This document shows positions 1 to 9,061 of a stretch of DNA of 64,000 nucleotides, in pieces. Below the pieces are notes generated by a model. The model saw only the letters and a list, made by a program, of their open reading frames with translations. It was not told the DNA's origin and did not search any database. Position 1 is the first letter of the stretch. The number at the start of each line of letters is the position of its first letter. The position numbers and the translations under genes were made by a program. Source of the DNA: PALSA-350 sp963834445 (GTDB taxonomy: Bacteria; Acidobacteriota; Terriglobia; Terriglobales; Acidobacteriaceae); assembly GCA_963834445.1 (NCBI GenBank), contig CAWIBU010000003.1, positions 1,116,001 to 1,180,000 on the forward strand, read 5' to 3'.

Positions 1-216
1 CGTATCGAAGTGAGTAATTCCCAGATCGAGGGCCCGATGAATCAGGGCTTTACGATCTGCAGGGGCTAACTGATGCATGTTAGCCAGTCCCAATCCAACG
101 CGCGATACTTCCAGGGATGACCTTGGTAGTGTGGTTTTGCCCGCGAGTTGTTTGCCGGTCAACGAGATATCTTCTTTCTGCGAGTATCTGAGCGCGTTAT
201 ATTGCCTTGTTGCCAT
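1..216 (-). CDS. Aldo/keto reductase, N-terminal part (cut by left edge)
   Basis: Seventy-two codons are visible, from an ATG at 216 reading leftwards off the window. The end of the visible protein, RALDLGITHFDT, is the classic first beta-alpha unit of aldo/keto reductases, where the Asp is part of the active site, and SRVGLGLANMH is the preceding strand. The family uses NADPH to reduce aldehydes and ketones in the cytoplasm. The catalytic Tyr, Lys and His lie outside the window, so substrate and completeness cannot be judged. It lies downstream of the flippase gene on the same strand with a 67-bp gap and may share its transcript. The family call is firm; the function is not. Confidence 0.8.
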   Translation of the reverse strand, partial: MATRQYNALRYSQKEDISLTGKQLAGKTTLPRSSLEVSRVGLGLANMHQLAPADRKALIHRALDLGITHFDT

Positions 217-283
217 CTGAATGAGACCTCCCGTTTCGACGTTATGACAAGATACTAAACAGTTCGCAGCCGTGAGCATGCAT

Positions 284-1654
284 TCATACCAACTCGTGCT
301 GCACTCGCATCGGTTGACCATGCCACTCTCGACGCTTACGGAAAAAAACGTAGGTGCCGGCAGACAGACGCAGAAGACCACCAGTCAACAAATACGCTAT
401 GGTCACTCCTATGGCCCCGTAGTGCTTGCCGCCCCAGGTCACTGAGATCACCGAGGCAACTGCAATCCAGACCCAAAACCACACAAAGGGTTCCTCCTTA
501 TGAGCCCGCAGGTAGTATGCCTGGCAGGCAACGAAGTGACTCATCAGCACGGTAACCAGCAGCAGGGCGAAGGTGGGCAAGCCTACGACGCGGCTCGCCA
601 CCCTCGGCAGCTCTACCGTCGCGACAGCAAGCCCTAGTAACACGGCGGCTTCCGCGGCAACCAGCAACATCGCTGACTGCCATGTGACCCGCGCAAATTC
701 CTCGTCCAGTTCCGCGATTCGGTTGGTCGCCACGAGAGCACCAAAACGCGGGGCCTTGGTGCAGACCCAGGATTGTGAAAGCGCCGCCAGCGACGCACAG
801 ATGTTGAGCGACATACCCATACGTCCGGCGACAACGGGTCCTGTGTAAGCAAAGAGGACGGGGTTAAAGAACTGGAAAATGAAGTAGGAACTCGCCCAGG
901 TAATCGCGACCCGCCACTGAAAAGGCCAAATCTCCTTTCGCCAGCTGACGCCCAGATTCCCGATTCGATGACGCAATAGCCCGATCAGCAGCTTGCCGTG
1001 CACCTTTAACACAAAGTACAGAGCGACGACAGCTTGGCCACAAATCATCATCGCCGGCGCAAACAGGCCATGATGTAGCAGCAGGCACGCCCAGCCCAAC
1101 AAGCTGCCCAGCAGCGCCTGCGGTATGCGCAAACCCGCGACTTCGGTTACCCAGCCGCTGCCTTCGAGAAAGCAAACCACCGGGTCAACCATAAAGGCTA
1201 CAGCCGCCATGATCGCATCCAGACACCACGGCATCAGCCAGTGCACCGGCACGCCGGGCTTGGGATGCGAGGTAAAGAAGTACACTCCTATCAACAAAAG
1301 CCCTGCCCCCATCACGGCGCCGGCCCTCGTGTACCACCGCACAGTCTGCTGGAGAATGGAAGCTAGTCGCGTATGCGCGACGGAGTCTCCCGCGACACCC
1401 TCGGCATCGAACTGCGTCAAGCGTGCACGCTCATGGGCCGCCATTTGTTGGAGCACAAAGGAAAAGCCCAACTCAAAGACAACCTGAATCGCAACCAGGC
1501 TGGAAAAAGTGTAGAAATAGCCCTGCTCGGCCGGGGTGAGAAATCGCGAGATAAGAATGATGTTGCAAACCCCGGCCAACATAGACCAGCTTCTGGCGAG
1601 GAGAGCGAAAATGATGGCCCGATCTAATCCTATCCAGTGTCTGATGCTTTTCAT
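284..1654 (-). CDS. Polysaccharide flippase / MATE-like integral membrane protein
   Basis: A protein of about 456 residues made almost entirely of hydrophobic segments, roughly a dozen. The opening pattern, ending in ISRFLTPAEQGYFYTFSS, is the first-helix region of Wzx/RfbX-type polysaccharide flippases of the MOP superfamily, which move lipid-linked glycans across the inner membrane. I chose the ATG at 1654 because GGGAG lies about 10 bases upstream; a GTG at 1705 would add 17 residues without a Shine-Dalgarno sequence. The only neighbouring gene on this strand is the aldo/keto reductase, and no glycosyltransferase is adjacent, so the exported substrate is unknown. The family is moderately certain from the membrane pattern and first-helix motif, not from catalytic residues. 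Confidence 0.65.
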   Translation of the reverse strand: MKSIRHWIGLDRAIIFALLARSWSMLAGVCNIILISRFLTPAEQGYFYTFSSLVAIQVVFELGFSFVLQQMAAHERARLTQFDAEGVAGDSVAHTRLASILQQTVRWYTRAGAVMGAGLLLIGVYFFTSHPKPGVPVHWLMPWCLDAIMAAVAFMVDPVVCFLEGSGWVTEVAGLRIPQALLGSLLGWACLLLHHGLFAPAMMICGQAVVALYFVLKVHGKLLIGLLRHRIGNLGVSWRKEIWPFQWRVAITWASSYFIFQFFNPVLFAYTGPVVAGRMGMSLNICASLAALSQSWVCTKAPRFGALVATNRIAELDEEFARVTWQSAMLLVAAEAAVLLGLAVATVELPRVASRVVGLPTFALLLVTVLMSHFVACQAYYLRAHKEEPFVWFWVWIAVASVISVTWGGKHYGAIGVTIAYLLTGGLLRLSAGTYVFFRKRREWHGQPMRVQHELV

Positions 1655-2381
1655 CTCACCTTGACTCCCGATTGGGTAAAAGGTGGACGATGCCGGTTGC
1701 TCCACCTAAGGGACGGGAACCGCATTGAGATGTCCATAGAAGCCGGCATGAAAAGGGTAACGAGAATCCATGCCAAGCATCGAGGAGCCTCAACCGCATG
1801 TCACTCGTTCTCAGTGATGAGAAGTTCATCGCTTTGAACGCGTAGGCTCCCTAGTAAATGTCTGCTCGTCCAGATAGACCCCTGCATAACCATGAGTTTT
1901 GCGCTCATCTCCGAGATGAATAAGCGATTTTGCTGGACTAGTGTGAACCTTAGAATCTGGGCGACTGGGATTTCTCTCATCGCCAGATTGCAGCTTACAG
2001 AGCGCTTGACAAAACTCTATGGGCAGACCTTGCTGAGAGATAGTGTCTAGTTTGATTCGATAGAAGGGAGTGGATGTGGGAAAATCGTCATCAATCTCAT
2101 TTTAACGTCCGGTCATGCGAGACGACTGCGCAGTGCTATTAGCTCCCCGGCCACGAGCTTACATCGAGCACCTCAAGCGTAGGATGTCCTGTCCGCAGAG
2201 AGCAAGAAGCAGGGGCCTTGCGAAAGATCAATGCCGGCTTTGGTGTGACCTGGTTGGTTAAGGGATGTAGCGGGAGGGCGCAGAGTGCCAGCGAGCGCTG
2301 GGAGAACGCGCTCGGTGTCGCCTTAGCCGTGCTGCTCGACACGCCCTTCGACACGTCCTTCGATGTAGCGGGCCGGTGACG
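1655..2381. other. Gene-free stretch before tRNA-Arg
   Basis: About 0.7 kb between the flippase start and the tRNA-Arg promoter. It is less GC-rich than the flanking genes. Only short, mutually overlapping reading frames without ribosome-binding sites are present, and none resembles a known protein. A TTGACA hexamer at 2006-2011 has no matching -10 box at the right distance. It should hold the promoter for the leftward flippase gene, but I could not pick one out. Confidence 0.5.
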
Positions 2382-2382
2382 A

Positions 2383-2388
2383 TACAAT
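2383..2388 (+). promoter_or_regulatory. Possible -10 box for tRNA-Arg
   Basis: TACAAT lies 9 bases before the mature tRNA-Arg 5' end. A weak -35 candidate, TTCGAT at 2359-2364, sits 18 bases upstream. The position is right for a tRNA promoter, but the -35 match is poor. Confidence 0.35.
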
Positions 2389-2397
2389 GGCGGAAAC

Positions 2398-2474
2398 GGG
2401 CGAGTAGCTCAATTGGATAGAGCACCGGCCTTCTAAGCCGGGGGTTGTGGGTTCAAGCCCCGCCTCGCCCACCA
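2398..2474 (+). tRNA. tRNA-Arg (anticodon TCT)
   Basis: A complete cloverleaf is present. Acceptor stem GGGCGAG (2398-2404) pairs with CTCGCCC (2464-2470), followed by discriminator A and an encoded CCA (2472-2474). The D stem is GCTC/GAGC. The anticodon stem CCGGC/GCCGG encloses loop CTTCTAA with anticodon TCT at 2432-2434, which reads AGA and AGG. The T arm has the usual TTCAAGC loop. Confidence 0.97.
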
Positions 2475-2645
2475 CTTTCGGGTCTAGAGATGTCCAGTGA
2501 CTGGCCGGTTGAGTCGCCGAGCTCAAATAGCACTCCTGGCTTCTCCCGAGGCTTCGCTGGAGCCGAGAAACGACTCTGTTCGTGAACCCGATAGGCCACA
2601 AGCACCTGATATGAAAAACGCCCGAACGCGGAAAGGACGGTCGCA

Positions 2646-3830
2646 TTGATCCACTCCGGCCGGCACTTTCTGCAAATTCCCGGTCCCACGAATGTTCCCG
2701 ACCGGATCCTGCGAGCGATGGACCTTCCGGTCATCGACCACCGCAGCCGGCAGTTCGCGAAGCTGGGCTCGGAAGTGCTCGAAGGATTGCGGGCGGTCTT
2801 CCAAACCCGCGGCCACGTTGTCATCTATCCAGCTTCCGGCACCGGGGCTTGGGAAGCCGCCATCGTTAATACGTTGTCACCAGGCGACCGCGTGCTGCTC
2901 TTCGAGACCGGACACTTCTCCCAGCTTTGGCGGCGGATGGCGGAGAGATTCGGGCTGGAGGTGGAGTATGTGCCGGGCGACTGGCGAACGGGCGCATCGG
3001 CTCAAGAAGCGTCAGCCCGGCTGGAAGCCGACCAGGGGCATCGCTTAAAAGCGGTGATGGCCGTTCACAACGAGACCTCGACCGGGGTGACCAGTTCCAT
3101 TGCCGCAATTCGCCGCGCCATGGATGAGGCTCGTCACCCCGCACTGCTGTTGGTGGACACAGTATCTTCGCTGGGTTCGATTGATTATCGCCATGATGAA
3201 TGGCGGGTCGACGTCACGGTGGCGGGTTCGCAGAAGGGCCTGATGCTGCCTCCTGGACTGAGCTTCAATGCCATCTCGGAAAAGGCACTCGCGGCCAGCA
3301 AGGAGGCCAGGCTGCCGCGCTCCTACTGGGACTGGCAGGAAATGATAGGTCCCAATCGGTCGGGCTTCTTTCCCTTCACCCCAGCGACCACTCTTCTCTA
3401 TGGCTTGCGCGAGGCGTTGGTCATGCTTCAGGAGGAAGGGCTGCAAAATGTATTTCGTCGCCACGATCGCCACGCCGAAGCGACCCGCACAGCGGTGCGA
3501 GCCTGGGGCCTGGAGATCGTTTGCCAGGATCCCCAGGAGTACTCGAGCGCCCTGACCGCAGTGTTTATGCCCCCGGGCCACGACGCAGACCGGCTGCGAG
3601 AGATCATCCTGGAACATTTCGATATGTCTCTGGGCGCGGGCCTTTCACAGCTTGCCGGAAAAGTCTTTCGCATCGGCCATCTCGGCAGCTTCAACGACCT
3701 GATGCTGGCGGGGACGCTGAGCGGCGTCGAGATGGGCCTGCGGCTGGCCGGCGTGCCTCATCACGCGGGAGGGATTACCGCGGCCCTGCAATCTCTCGCT
3801 CCCCCTCTCCAGGACCCAGCTCGAATCTAA
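2646..3830 (+). CDS. Serine-glyoxylate / alanine-glyoxylate aminotransferase (class V PLP enzyme)
   Basis: A 394-residue, family-length class V aminotransferase. It should transfer the amino group of serine (or alanine) to glyoxylate, giving glycine, in the cytosol. Signatures are LQIPGPTNVPDRIL (8-22), YPASGTGAWEAA (61-72), HNETSTGV (141-148), VDTVSSLGS (170-178) and GSQKGLMLPPGL, whose Lys197 should bind PLP. The start is TTG at 2646, with AAAGGA 8 bases upstream; no in-frame ATG fits better. The next gene begins 2 bp after the stop, so the two are almost certainly cotranscribed. Serine versus alanine as donor cannot be decided from these motifs, but the SQKGLMLPPGL form is typical of serine-glyoxylate enzymes. 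Confidence 0.9.
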   Translation: MIHSGRHFLQIPGPTNVPDRILRAMDLPVIDHRSRQFAKLGSEVLEGLRAVFQTRGHVVIYPASGTGAWEAAIVNTLSPGDRVLLFETGHFSQLWRRMAERFGLEVEYVPGDWRTGASAQEASARLEADQGHRLKAVMAVHNETSTGVTSSIAAIRRAMDEARHPALLLVDTVSSLGSIDYRHDEWRVDVTVAGSQKGLMLPPGLSFNAISEKALAASKEARLPRSYWDWQEMIGPNRSGFFPFTPATTLLYGLREALVMLQEEGLQNVFRRHDRHAEATRTAVRAWGLEIVCQDPQEYSSALTAVFMPPGHDADRLREIILEHFDMSLGAGLSQLAGKVFRIGHLGSFNDLMLAGTLSGVEMGLRLAGVPHHAGGITAALQSLAPPLQDPARI

Positions 3831-3832
3831 CC

Positions 3833-6757
3833 ATGCAGCCACTCGCTCCCATTCCGCCGAGCTCTCACGCGCAACCCATCGACTCGTTTGCGCAGGCAAC
3901 CGAACTTGAAAGCGAGTTGAAGCGGGCGGTGAGAGGCGAAGTACGCTTCGATCGCGGCAGCCGCGCGATGTACTCGACCGATGGCTCCAATTACCGCCAA
4001 ATTCCCATCGGACTGGTGGTTCCCCGCGACGCGGACGACGTTTGCGCAGCGGTGGCGGCCTGCAAAAAATTCGGTGCGCCGGTGCTGGCGCGCGGAGCGG
4101 GCACAAGCCTGGCAGGGCAATGCTGCAATGTCGCCGTGGTTCTGGATTTCAGTAAATATATGAACCGGATTCTGGAATTCGATGCCAAGCAGAGATTCGC
4201 CAGGGTGGAACCCGGAGTTGTTTTAGACACGCTGCGGAACCGGGCCGAGATCGACCAGCTGACGTTTGCGCCCGACCCCTCGACCCACAATCGCTGCACC
4301 ATCGGCGGGATGATTGGCAACAATTCCTGTGGCACACACTCGCTGCTCGGCGGCAAAACGGCGGACAACGTCGAGGAGCTGAGCATCCTGCTCTACGACG
4401 GAACCCGCATGACGGTGGGCCCAACAACGGAAACAGAAGCTGATCGGATCATCCAGGCAGGAGGGCGCCGGGGCGAAATTTATGCGGCGCTGCGTTCGCT
4501 TCGCAACCGGTATGGGGACCTTGTCCGGGCGCGATTTCCGCGCATTCCCCGGCGCGTGTCGGGATACAACCTGGACGAACTGCTGCCGGAGCAGGGTTTC
4601 AACCTAGCCCGCGCGCTGGTGGGCACGGAAGGCACGTGCGCCCTGGTGCTCGATGCCAAGCTGAAGCTGATTCCAAGTCCTCAGCACCGGGCGCTGGTCG
4701 GCATCGGCTACAAGGATGCGTTCCTGGCGGCGGATCACGTTCCTGAGATCCTTAGATTCAATCCGATCGGATTCGAGGGTTTCGAGGGGAGCATCGTCGA
4801 CGGCCTGCGCAGCAAGGGAGCGGCTAAGCTCGAACTGCTTCCCCAGGGCCGCGGCATCGTGCTGGTTGAATTCGGCTCCGACGACCCGGGCTATGCGCGC
4901 AATTTGGCGCAGCAACTGATTGAATTCTTGAAACGCATGCCCGATGCGCCGGACACCCGCCTTTACACGTCTGCCGAGGCCCGGCATGTCTGGCATCTGC
5001 GCGAATCCGGACCGCGCGCGGCAGCCTTTGCGCCCGGAGCAAAACCGCAGTGGGAGGGCTGGGACGACGCCGCCGTTGCCCCGGAAAAACTGGGCGGCTA
5101 CCTGCGCGATATTCGCAAGCTGATGGACGAATATGGCTACGAAGGCGCTTTCTATGGCCACTTCGGGCATGGCTGCATCCACATGCGCGTGAGCTTTGAT
5201 CTTGAAAGCGAAGCCGGCATTCGCAAGTATGGCGAGTTTGTTGAGCAGGCCGCCGACTTGGTCGTGAGCTACGGGGGATCGCTTTCGGGAGAACACGGCG
5301 ATGGCCAGTCCCGCGGTGCGCTGCTGGCCAAGATGTTCGGGCCGGAGCTGGTCAACGCCTTTCGTGAATTTAAAGCGGTTTGGGATCCCGGGAACCGACT
5401 CAATCCCCATAAGGTGGTGGATGCTTACTTACCAACGGAGAACCTGCGCTTAGGCGCGGACTACAAGCCCCTGCAGCCGGAGACGCACTTCAAGTTCCTC
5501 AGCGATGGCGGCTCATTCGCCAAGGCCGCGGCGCGATGCATAGGGGTGGGCGCCTGCCGCAAGCTGGAAAGCGGCACAATGTGTCCCAGCTACATGGCGA
5601 CGCTCGAGGAAGAACACAGTACCCGTGGGCGCGCGCACATGCTCTTCGAGATGCTGCAGGGCGAGGTGCTGGACGAGGGCTGGCGGAATGAGGAGGTCAA
5701 GCGATCGCTCGACCTTTGCCTCTCGTGCAAGGCCTGCAAATCAGAATGCCCGGCAAACGTGGATCTTGCGACTTATAAGGCCGAGTTTCTATCGCACTAT
5801 TACGAGAGCCGGCGCCGCCCGCTGCACGCCTATGCTTTCGGCACGATCGATCGCTGGGCGGAGATTGCGTCTATCGCGCCTCGCCTCGCCAACTTTGCCG
5901 GCAATGCGGCGGGTATCAAGAGAGTTTTGCGAAAAGCATTGAACCTCGCCCCGCAACGAGAGCTACCGCGGCTCGCACCGCTCAGTTTTCAGCGCTGGGC
6001 GCGACACAACGGCATCCCCAGTTGCTCGGGACGGCCTTCGCCGGCGCGCGGTCCGGAGCTGATTCTTTGGGTGGATACATTTAATAATTACTACCGTCCC
6101 GAAACCAGCAGAGCGGCGCTCGAAGTGCTCACCCAGGCGGGTTTCAGCGTGAGCGTTCCCCAGGAGCATCTTTGTTGCGGACGGCCGCTGTACGACTGGG
6201 GAATGCTGGACAAGGCGAAGCGCTACCTGCAACGGATTCTCCATCTTCTGGGACCGCAAATCGACGCGGGGGTGCCCCTTGTTATTCTGGAGCCGAGCTG
6301 CGCTTCCGTCTTCCGTGATGAATTGGCAAATTTATTTCCCGGTGAGCCGCGCGCAGATCGCCTGCGCCGCCAGGCATTTCTGCTGAGCGAGTTTCTCGAG
6401 CACCATGCACCTGGTTACAAACCGCCGCAGCTGGCGGGGAAAGCGCTGCTGCACGGCCATTGCCATCATAAGGCCATCATGAAGATGAGCGATGAAGAGT
6501 CGCTTCTGCGCAAGATCGGCTTGGAGCTGCAAACACTCGATTCCGGCTGCTGCGGAATGGCCGGCCCATTCGGTTTCGAGAAGGATAAATTTTTGCTGTC
6601 GCAGGCAATCGGCGAGAGAGTGCTGCTGCCCGCGGTGCGGGAAGCGTCGCCAGAAACGCTGATCGTCAGCGATGGATTCAGTTGCCGCGAGCAGATTTTC
6701 CAAGCCACTGGGCGCCACGCAATTCACCTCGCCGAGGTTATGCAACTCGCACTGTGA
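3833..6757 (+). CDS. FAD-linked 2-hydroxyacid dehydrogenase fused to Fe-S/CCG domains (GlcD-GlcF / YdiJ type)
   Basis: A protein of 974 residues. The N-terminal half is a PCMH-type FAD domain (RGAGTSLAGQCCN near 87-99, IGGMIGNNSCGTHS near 157-170) and an FAD-oxidase C domain (GHFGHGCIHMR, SGEHGDGQSRG). The C-terminal part carries ferredoxin-like cysteines (C-x5-C-x8-MCPSY near 568-585; CLSCKACKSECP near 629-640) and two CCG motifs (HLCCGRP, DSGCCGMAG). Family members oxidise D-2-hydroxyacids (glycolate, D-lactate, D-2-hydroxyglutarate) and pass electrons to the respiratory chain. The aminotransferase 2 bp upstream makes glycolate the natural guess, which is an inference. I use the ATG at 3833; the open frame extends to 3200, but that part only shadows the upstream gene. 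No strong Shine-Dalgarno is seen, so translation may be coupled. Confidence 0.88.
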   Translation: MQPLAPIPPSSHAQPIDSFAQATELESELKRAVRGEVRFDRGSRAMYSTDGSNYRQIPIGLVVPRDADDVCAAVAACKKFGAPVLARGAGTSLAGQCCNVAVVLDFSKYMNRILEFDAKQRFARVEPGVVLDTLRNRAEIDQLTFAPDPSTHNRCTIGGMIGNNSCGTHSLLGGKTADNVEELSILLYDGTRMTVGPTTETEADRIIQAGGRRGEIYAALRSLRNRYGDLVRARFPRIPRRVSGYNLDELLPEQGFNLARALVGTEGTCALVLDAKLKLIPSPQHRALVGIGYKDAFLAADHVPEILRFNPIGFEGFEGSIVDGLRSKGAAKLELLPQGRGIVLVEFGSDDPGYARNLAQQLIEFLKRMPDAPDTRLYTSAEARHVWHLRESGPRAAAFAPGAKPQWEGWDDAAVAPEKLGGYLRDIRKLMDEYGYEGAFYGHFGHGCIHMRVSFDLESEAGIRKYGEFVEQAADLVVSYGGSLSGEHGDGQSRGALLAKMFGPELVNAFREFKAVWDPGNRLNPHKVVDAYLPTENLRLGADYKPLQPETHFKFLSDGGSFAKAAARCIGVGACRKLESGTMCPSYMATLEEEHSTRGRAHMLFEMLQGEVLDEGWRNEEVKRSLDLCLSCKACKSECPANVDLATYKAEFLSHYYESRRRPLHAYAFGTIDRWAEIASIAPRLANFAGNAAGIKRVLRKALNLAPQRELPRLAPLSFQRWARHNGIPSCSGRPSPARGPELILWVDTFNNYYRPETSRAALEVLTQAGFSVSVPQEHLCCGRPLYDWGMLDKAKRYLQRILHLLGPQIDAGVPLVILEPSCASVFRDELANLFPGEPRADRLRRQAFLLSEFLEHHAPGYKPPQLAGKALLHGHCHHKAIMKMSDEESLLRKIGLELQTLDSGCCGMAGPFGFEKDKFLLSQAIGERVLLPAVREASPETLIVSDGFSCREQIFQATGRHAIHLAEVMQLAL

Positions 6758-6789
6758 CGTAGCGGGCTCGCGACTCCGGCGATGCGATT

Positions 6790-8793
6790 TCAGGCTGGAG
6801 GCAGGGTCGTTGTTTGCAACCGCATCCGATGCAGCAGGCTTTGGAAAGCAGGCTCAGAGCGCAAGCTGTCAAACTGCGGCTCTATGTTGAGGAAGATCAT
6901 GTTGTTAGACCGGTCGTCATACCCCTTGTTAAGCCAGGCGATGGCTTGCCCATGATCACCCAGGCCGGCATACAAAAGCGCTAAATAAAATGGCGAGACA
7001 TACTGATGCGCAGACTCCGCCTTGAGCTGATCGAGCAATTTCAAGGCTTCGGCGCGGTTGTTGGCAGCTGCATAAGCATGGCCTAAAGCAGCTACAACCG
7101 GCGGGCTATCGGGTGAGATTAAGGCTGCCTTTTGTAATTCAGCAATGGCCTGGGTGTAGAGCCCTTTCTGCTGGTAAGACTGCGCCAACACAATGTGGGC
7201 AAGCAGATAGGCGGGATCCATTTCCAGGGTGTCGTCAAGTTGGGCGATGGCCTGGTCATATTCGCGGGCCATGTAGAGACGCCACCCCAGGCTGAAGTTC
7301 ATACTGAGCGAGAGCGGATCGAGCGAGCGAGCACGATTCATCTCCGCCAGGCTCTCCGCAGTTCGTCCCATGGCCATGAGATACAACGAGTAGCGCTGGT
7401 GGGCGGTGGCGTAGCTGGGGTTGAGTTCGATGGCGCGGCGAAAGCCGGTCTCGGCAGCTGTCCAATTCCAGTTGTAGTTGAACTGCACGGTGGCGAGCGC
7501 GGTCTGGGTTTCAGCCAGCATGGGATCGAGGCTTACGGCTTTGATAGCGGCCGCTTCAGCTTTTGGGGCAACCTCGCTGGTGGGCACGGTGCCCACAATG
7601 GCGGCGCCGAGAATGCCATAACAGTCAGCCAGACCGGCATACGCGAGCGCAAATTTAGGATCCAGTTCCGTAGCCGCCTGAAAATAAGCGATTGCTTTAT
7701 GGAGGCCGTCGCTGGAGCGCTTGCCCCAGTAATAGCGGCCTTTCAGGTAGTCTTCGAAAGCGGTTGAGTTAACCAGTCCGGGGCCAGTTAGATTTTGCTT
7801 GTCCTGGGGAGTGAGCTGGATGCGGATTTGGCTTACGATGGCCGACGCTACCTGATTCTGCAAGGTAAGGATGTCGCCCAACGGAGCCTCATAGGTGTCG
7901 GCCCAGAGATGCCGGTCGGTGGAGACTTGAACGAGTTCGGCGGTGATTCTGACCCGGTCTCCGGAGCGGAGGACGGTACCCTCGACGACTGCATCCACAT
8001 TTAATTCGCGGGCAATTTTCTCCAGCGATTCGTGGGTGCCCTTGTATTCCATCGCGGTGGTGTGAGAAATGACACGGAGCGAACTGATTCTGGCCAGGCT
8101 GGCGATGAGTTCGTCGGTCATGCCGTCGGCGAAGTAGTCCTGTTCAGGGTTGCCGGAGAGGTTCTCCATGGGCAACACGGCAATGGACGTGAGGTGGCTG
8201 GCGGGATGGGAGGCGAAGCCCAGCTTACCGGTGATCCGGAGAAACAAGACAACGGCAGAGATCGCTACGGCGGCCACGACTACCCCAAGAGACCAGGCTA
8301 TGATCCGCGAAGGGCGCCACAGATGCCTGAAGGTCGTGGTGCGAAGGCCGGCGACGGGCGGGGCGGCCGGCGACAAAGCGGCATCCTGTGCCAATCCAGA
8401 GCGGACCGGGTGGGGTTCTAAGGACGGTACCTGGGAAGGGTCTTTCTCAACCTCATGGACGGGAGCGATAAACCGGTAGCCTTTGCGGGGAACCGTCTGG
8501 ATCATGAGCGGGTTGTCGGAGGAATCTCCGAGCACCTCACGAAGCCGCATCATCGCGGTATTGAGACTGTGGTCGAAGTCGACGAAGGTGTCCGGCTTCC
8601 AGAGACGCTGGCGCAATTCCTCGCGCGTGACCAAAACCCCAGGATGCTCGAGTAAGACCTTGAGCAGGTTCAACTGCTGGTCCTGCAGCTTCAGCCGGAG
8701 GCCGTTTCTGCGCAGTTCGCTGGCATCGAGATCGACCTCAAAGAGACCGAAGCGCACCACCCTGGCGTTTGCTTCTGTTGGAGGCGAAGCCAT
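6790..8793 (-). CDS. Winged-helix DNA-binding membrane regulator with TolB-like and TPR domains
   Basis: A 667-residue protein of the kind much expanded in Acidobacteriota. Residues 12-110 form an OmpR/CadC-type winged helix (FGLFEVDLDASELRRNG, then RKGYRFIAPV). A proline-rich linker leads to one membrane segment at about 164-186. Residues 203-340 are the TolB/FlgO-like domain (SIAVLPMENLSGNPEQDYF, DELIASLA). The rest is tetratricopeptide repeats. The layout predicts a one-component inner-membrane regulator with DNA-binding head inside and sensory TPR part outside. Target genes are unknown. It is divergent from the Oar-like receptor at 9062, across a shared 268-bp promoter region, so that receptor is a plausible target, by position only. 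It converges on the dehydrogenase gene with a 32-bp gap. Confidence 0.85.
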   Translation of the reverse strand: MASPPTEANARVVRFGLFEVDLDASELRRNGLRLKLQDQQLNLLKVLLEHPGVLVTREELRQRLWKPDTFVDFDHSLNTAMMRLREVLGDSSDNPLMIQTVPRKGYRFIAPVHEVEKDPSQVPSLEPHPVRSGLAQDAALSPAAPPVAGLRTTTFRHLWRPSRIIAWSLGVVVAAVAISAVVLFLRITGKLGFASHPASHLTSIAVLPMENLSGNPEQDYFADGMTDELIASLARISSLRVISHTTAMEYKGTHESLEKIARELNVDAVVEGTVLRSGDRVRITAELVQVSTDRHLWADTYEAPLGDILTLQNQVASAIVSQIRIQLTPQDKQNLTGPGLVNSTAFEDYLKGRYYWGKRSSDGLHKAIAYFQAATELDPKFALAYAGLADCYGILGAAIVGTVPTSEVAPKAEAAAIKAVSLDPMLAETQTALATVQFNYNWNWTAAETGFRRAIELNPSYATAHQRYSLYLMAMGRTAESLAEMNRARSLDPLSLSMNFSLGWRLYMAREYDQAIAQLDDTLEMDPAYLLAHIVLAQSYQQKGLYTQAIAELQKAALISPDSPPVVAALGHAYAAANNRAEALKLLDQLKAESAHQYVSPFYLALLYAGLGDHGQAIAWLNKGYDDRSNNMIFLNIEPQFDSLRSEPAFQSLLHRMRLQTTTLPPA

Positions 8794-9061
8794 TTCGAAG
8801 GAACCTGCAATTCAAAGAACGGTTACAGAACGTGCCGAATTATAGGGACCGGAATAGGGTATGTCAACGAAGGCGGCATTCGAGCGCGCGTGATGCACGT
8901 TTAGAACTTATTCAATCTAATCAACTTATCGTGTTACCTCGAAATGCGTATCTGCTGATGCCCGAGCTATTGCTGAATTCTTCGGGGGACGCCTAGGATG
9001 CGGCTGCTCAGGTAATCACCGGCAAGGTCAATGCTGATTCTGAGCGTTTGCGAGGAGAGCC

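Noticed and set aside
2139..2646. Leftward frames of 82-123 codons around tRNA-Arg
   Set aside because: They run antisense through the tRNA and each other; none has a start signal or motif.
3200..3832. Upstream extension of the dehydrogenase reading frame to 3200
   Set aside because: It overlaps the aminotransferase gene in another frame and its translation is Ser/Arg/Gly-rich shadow sequence; the family match begins after the ATG at 3833.
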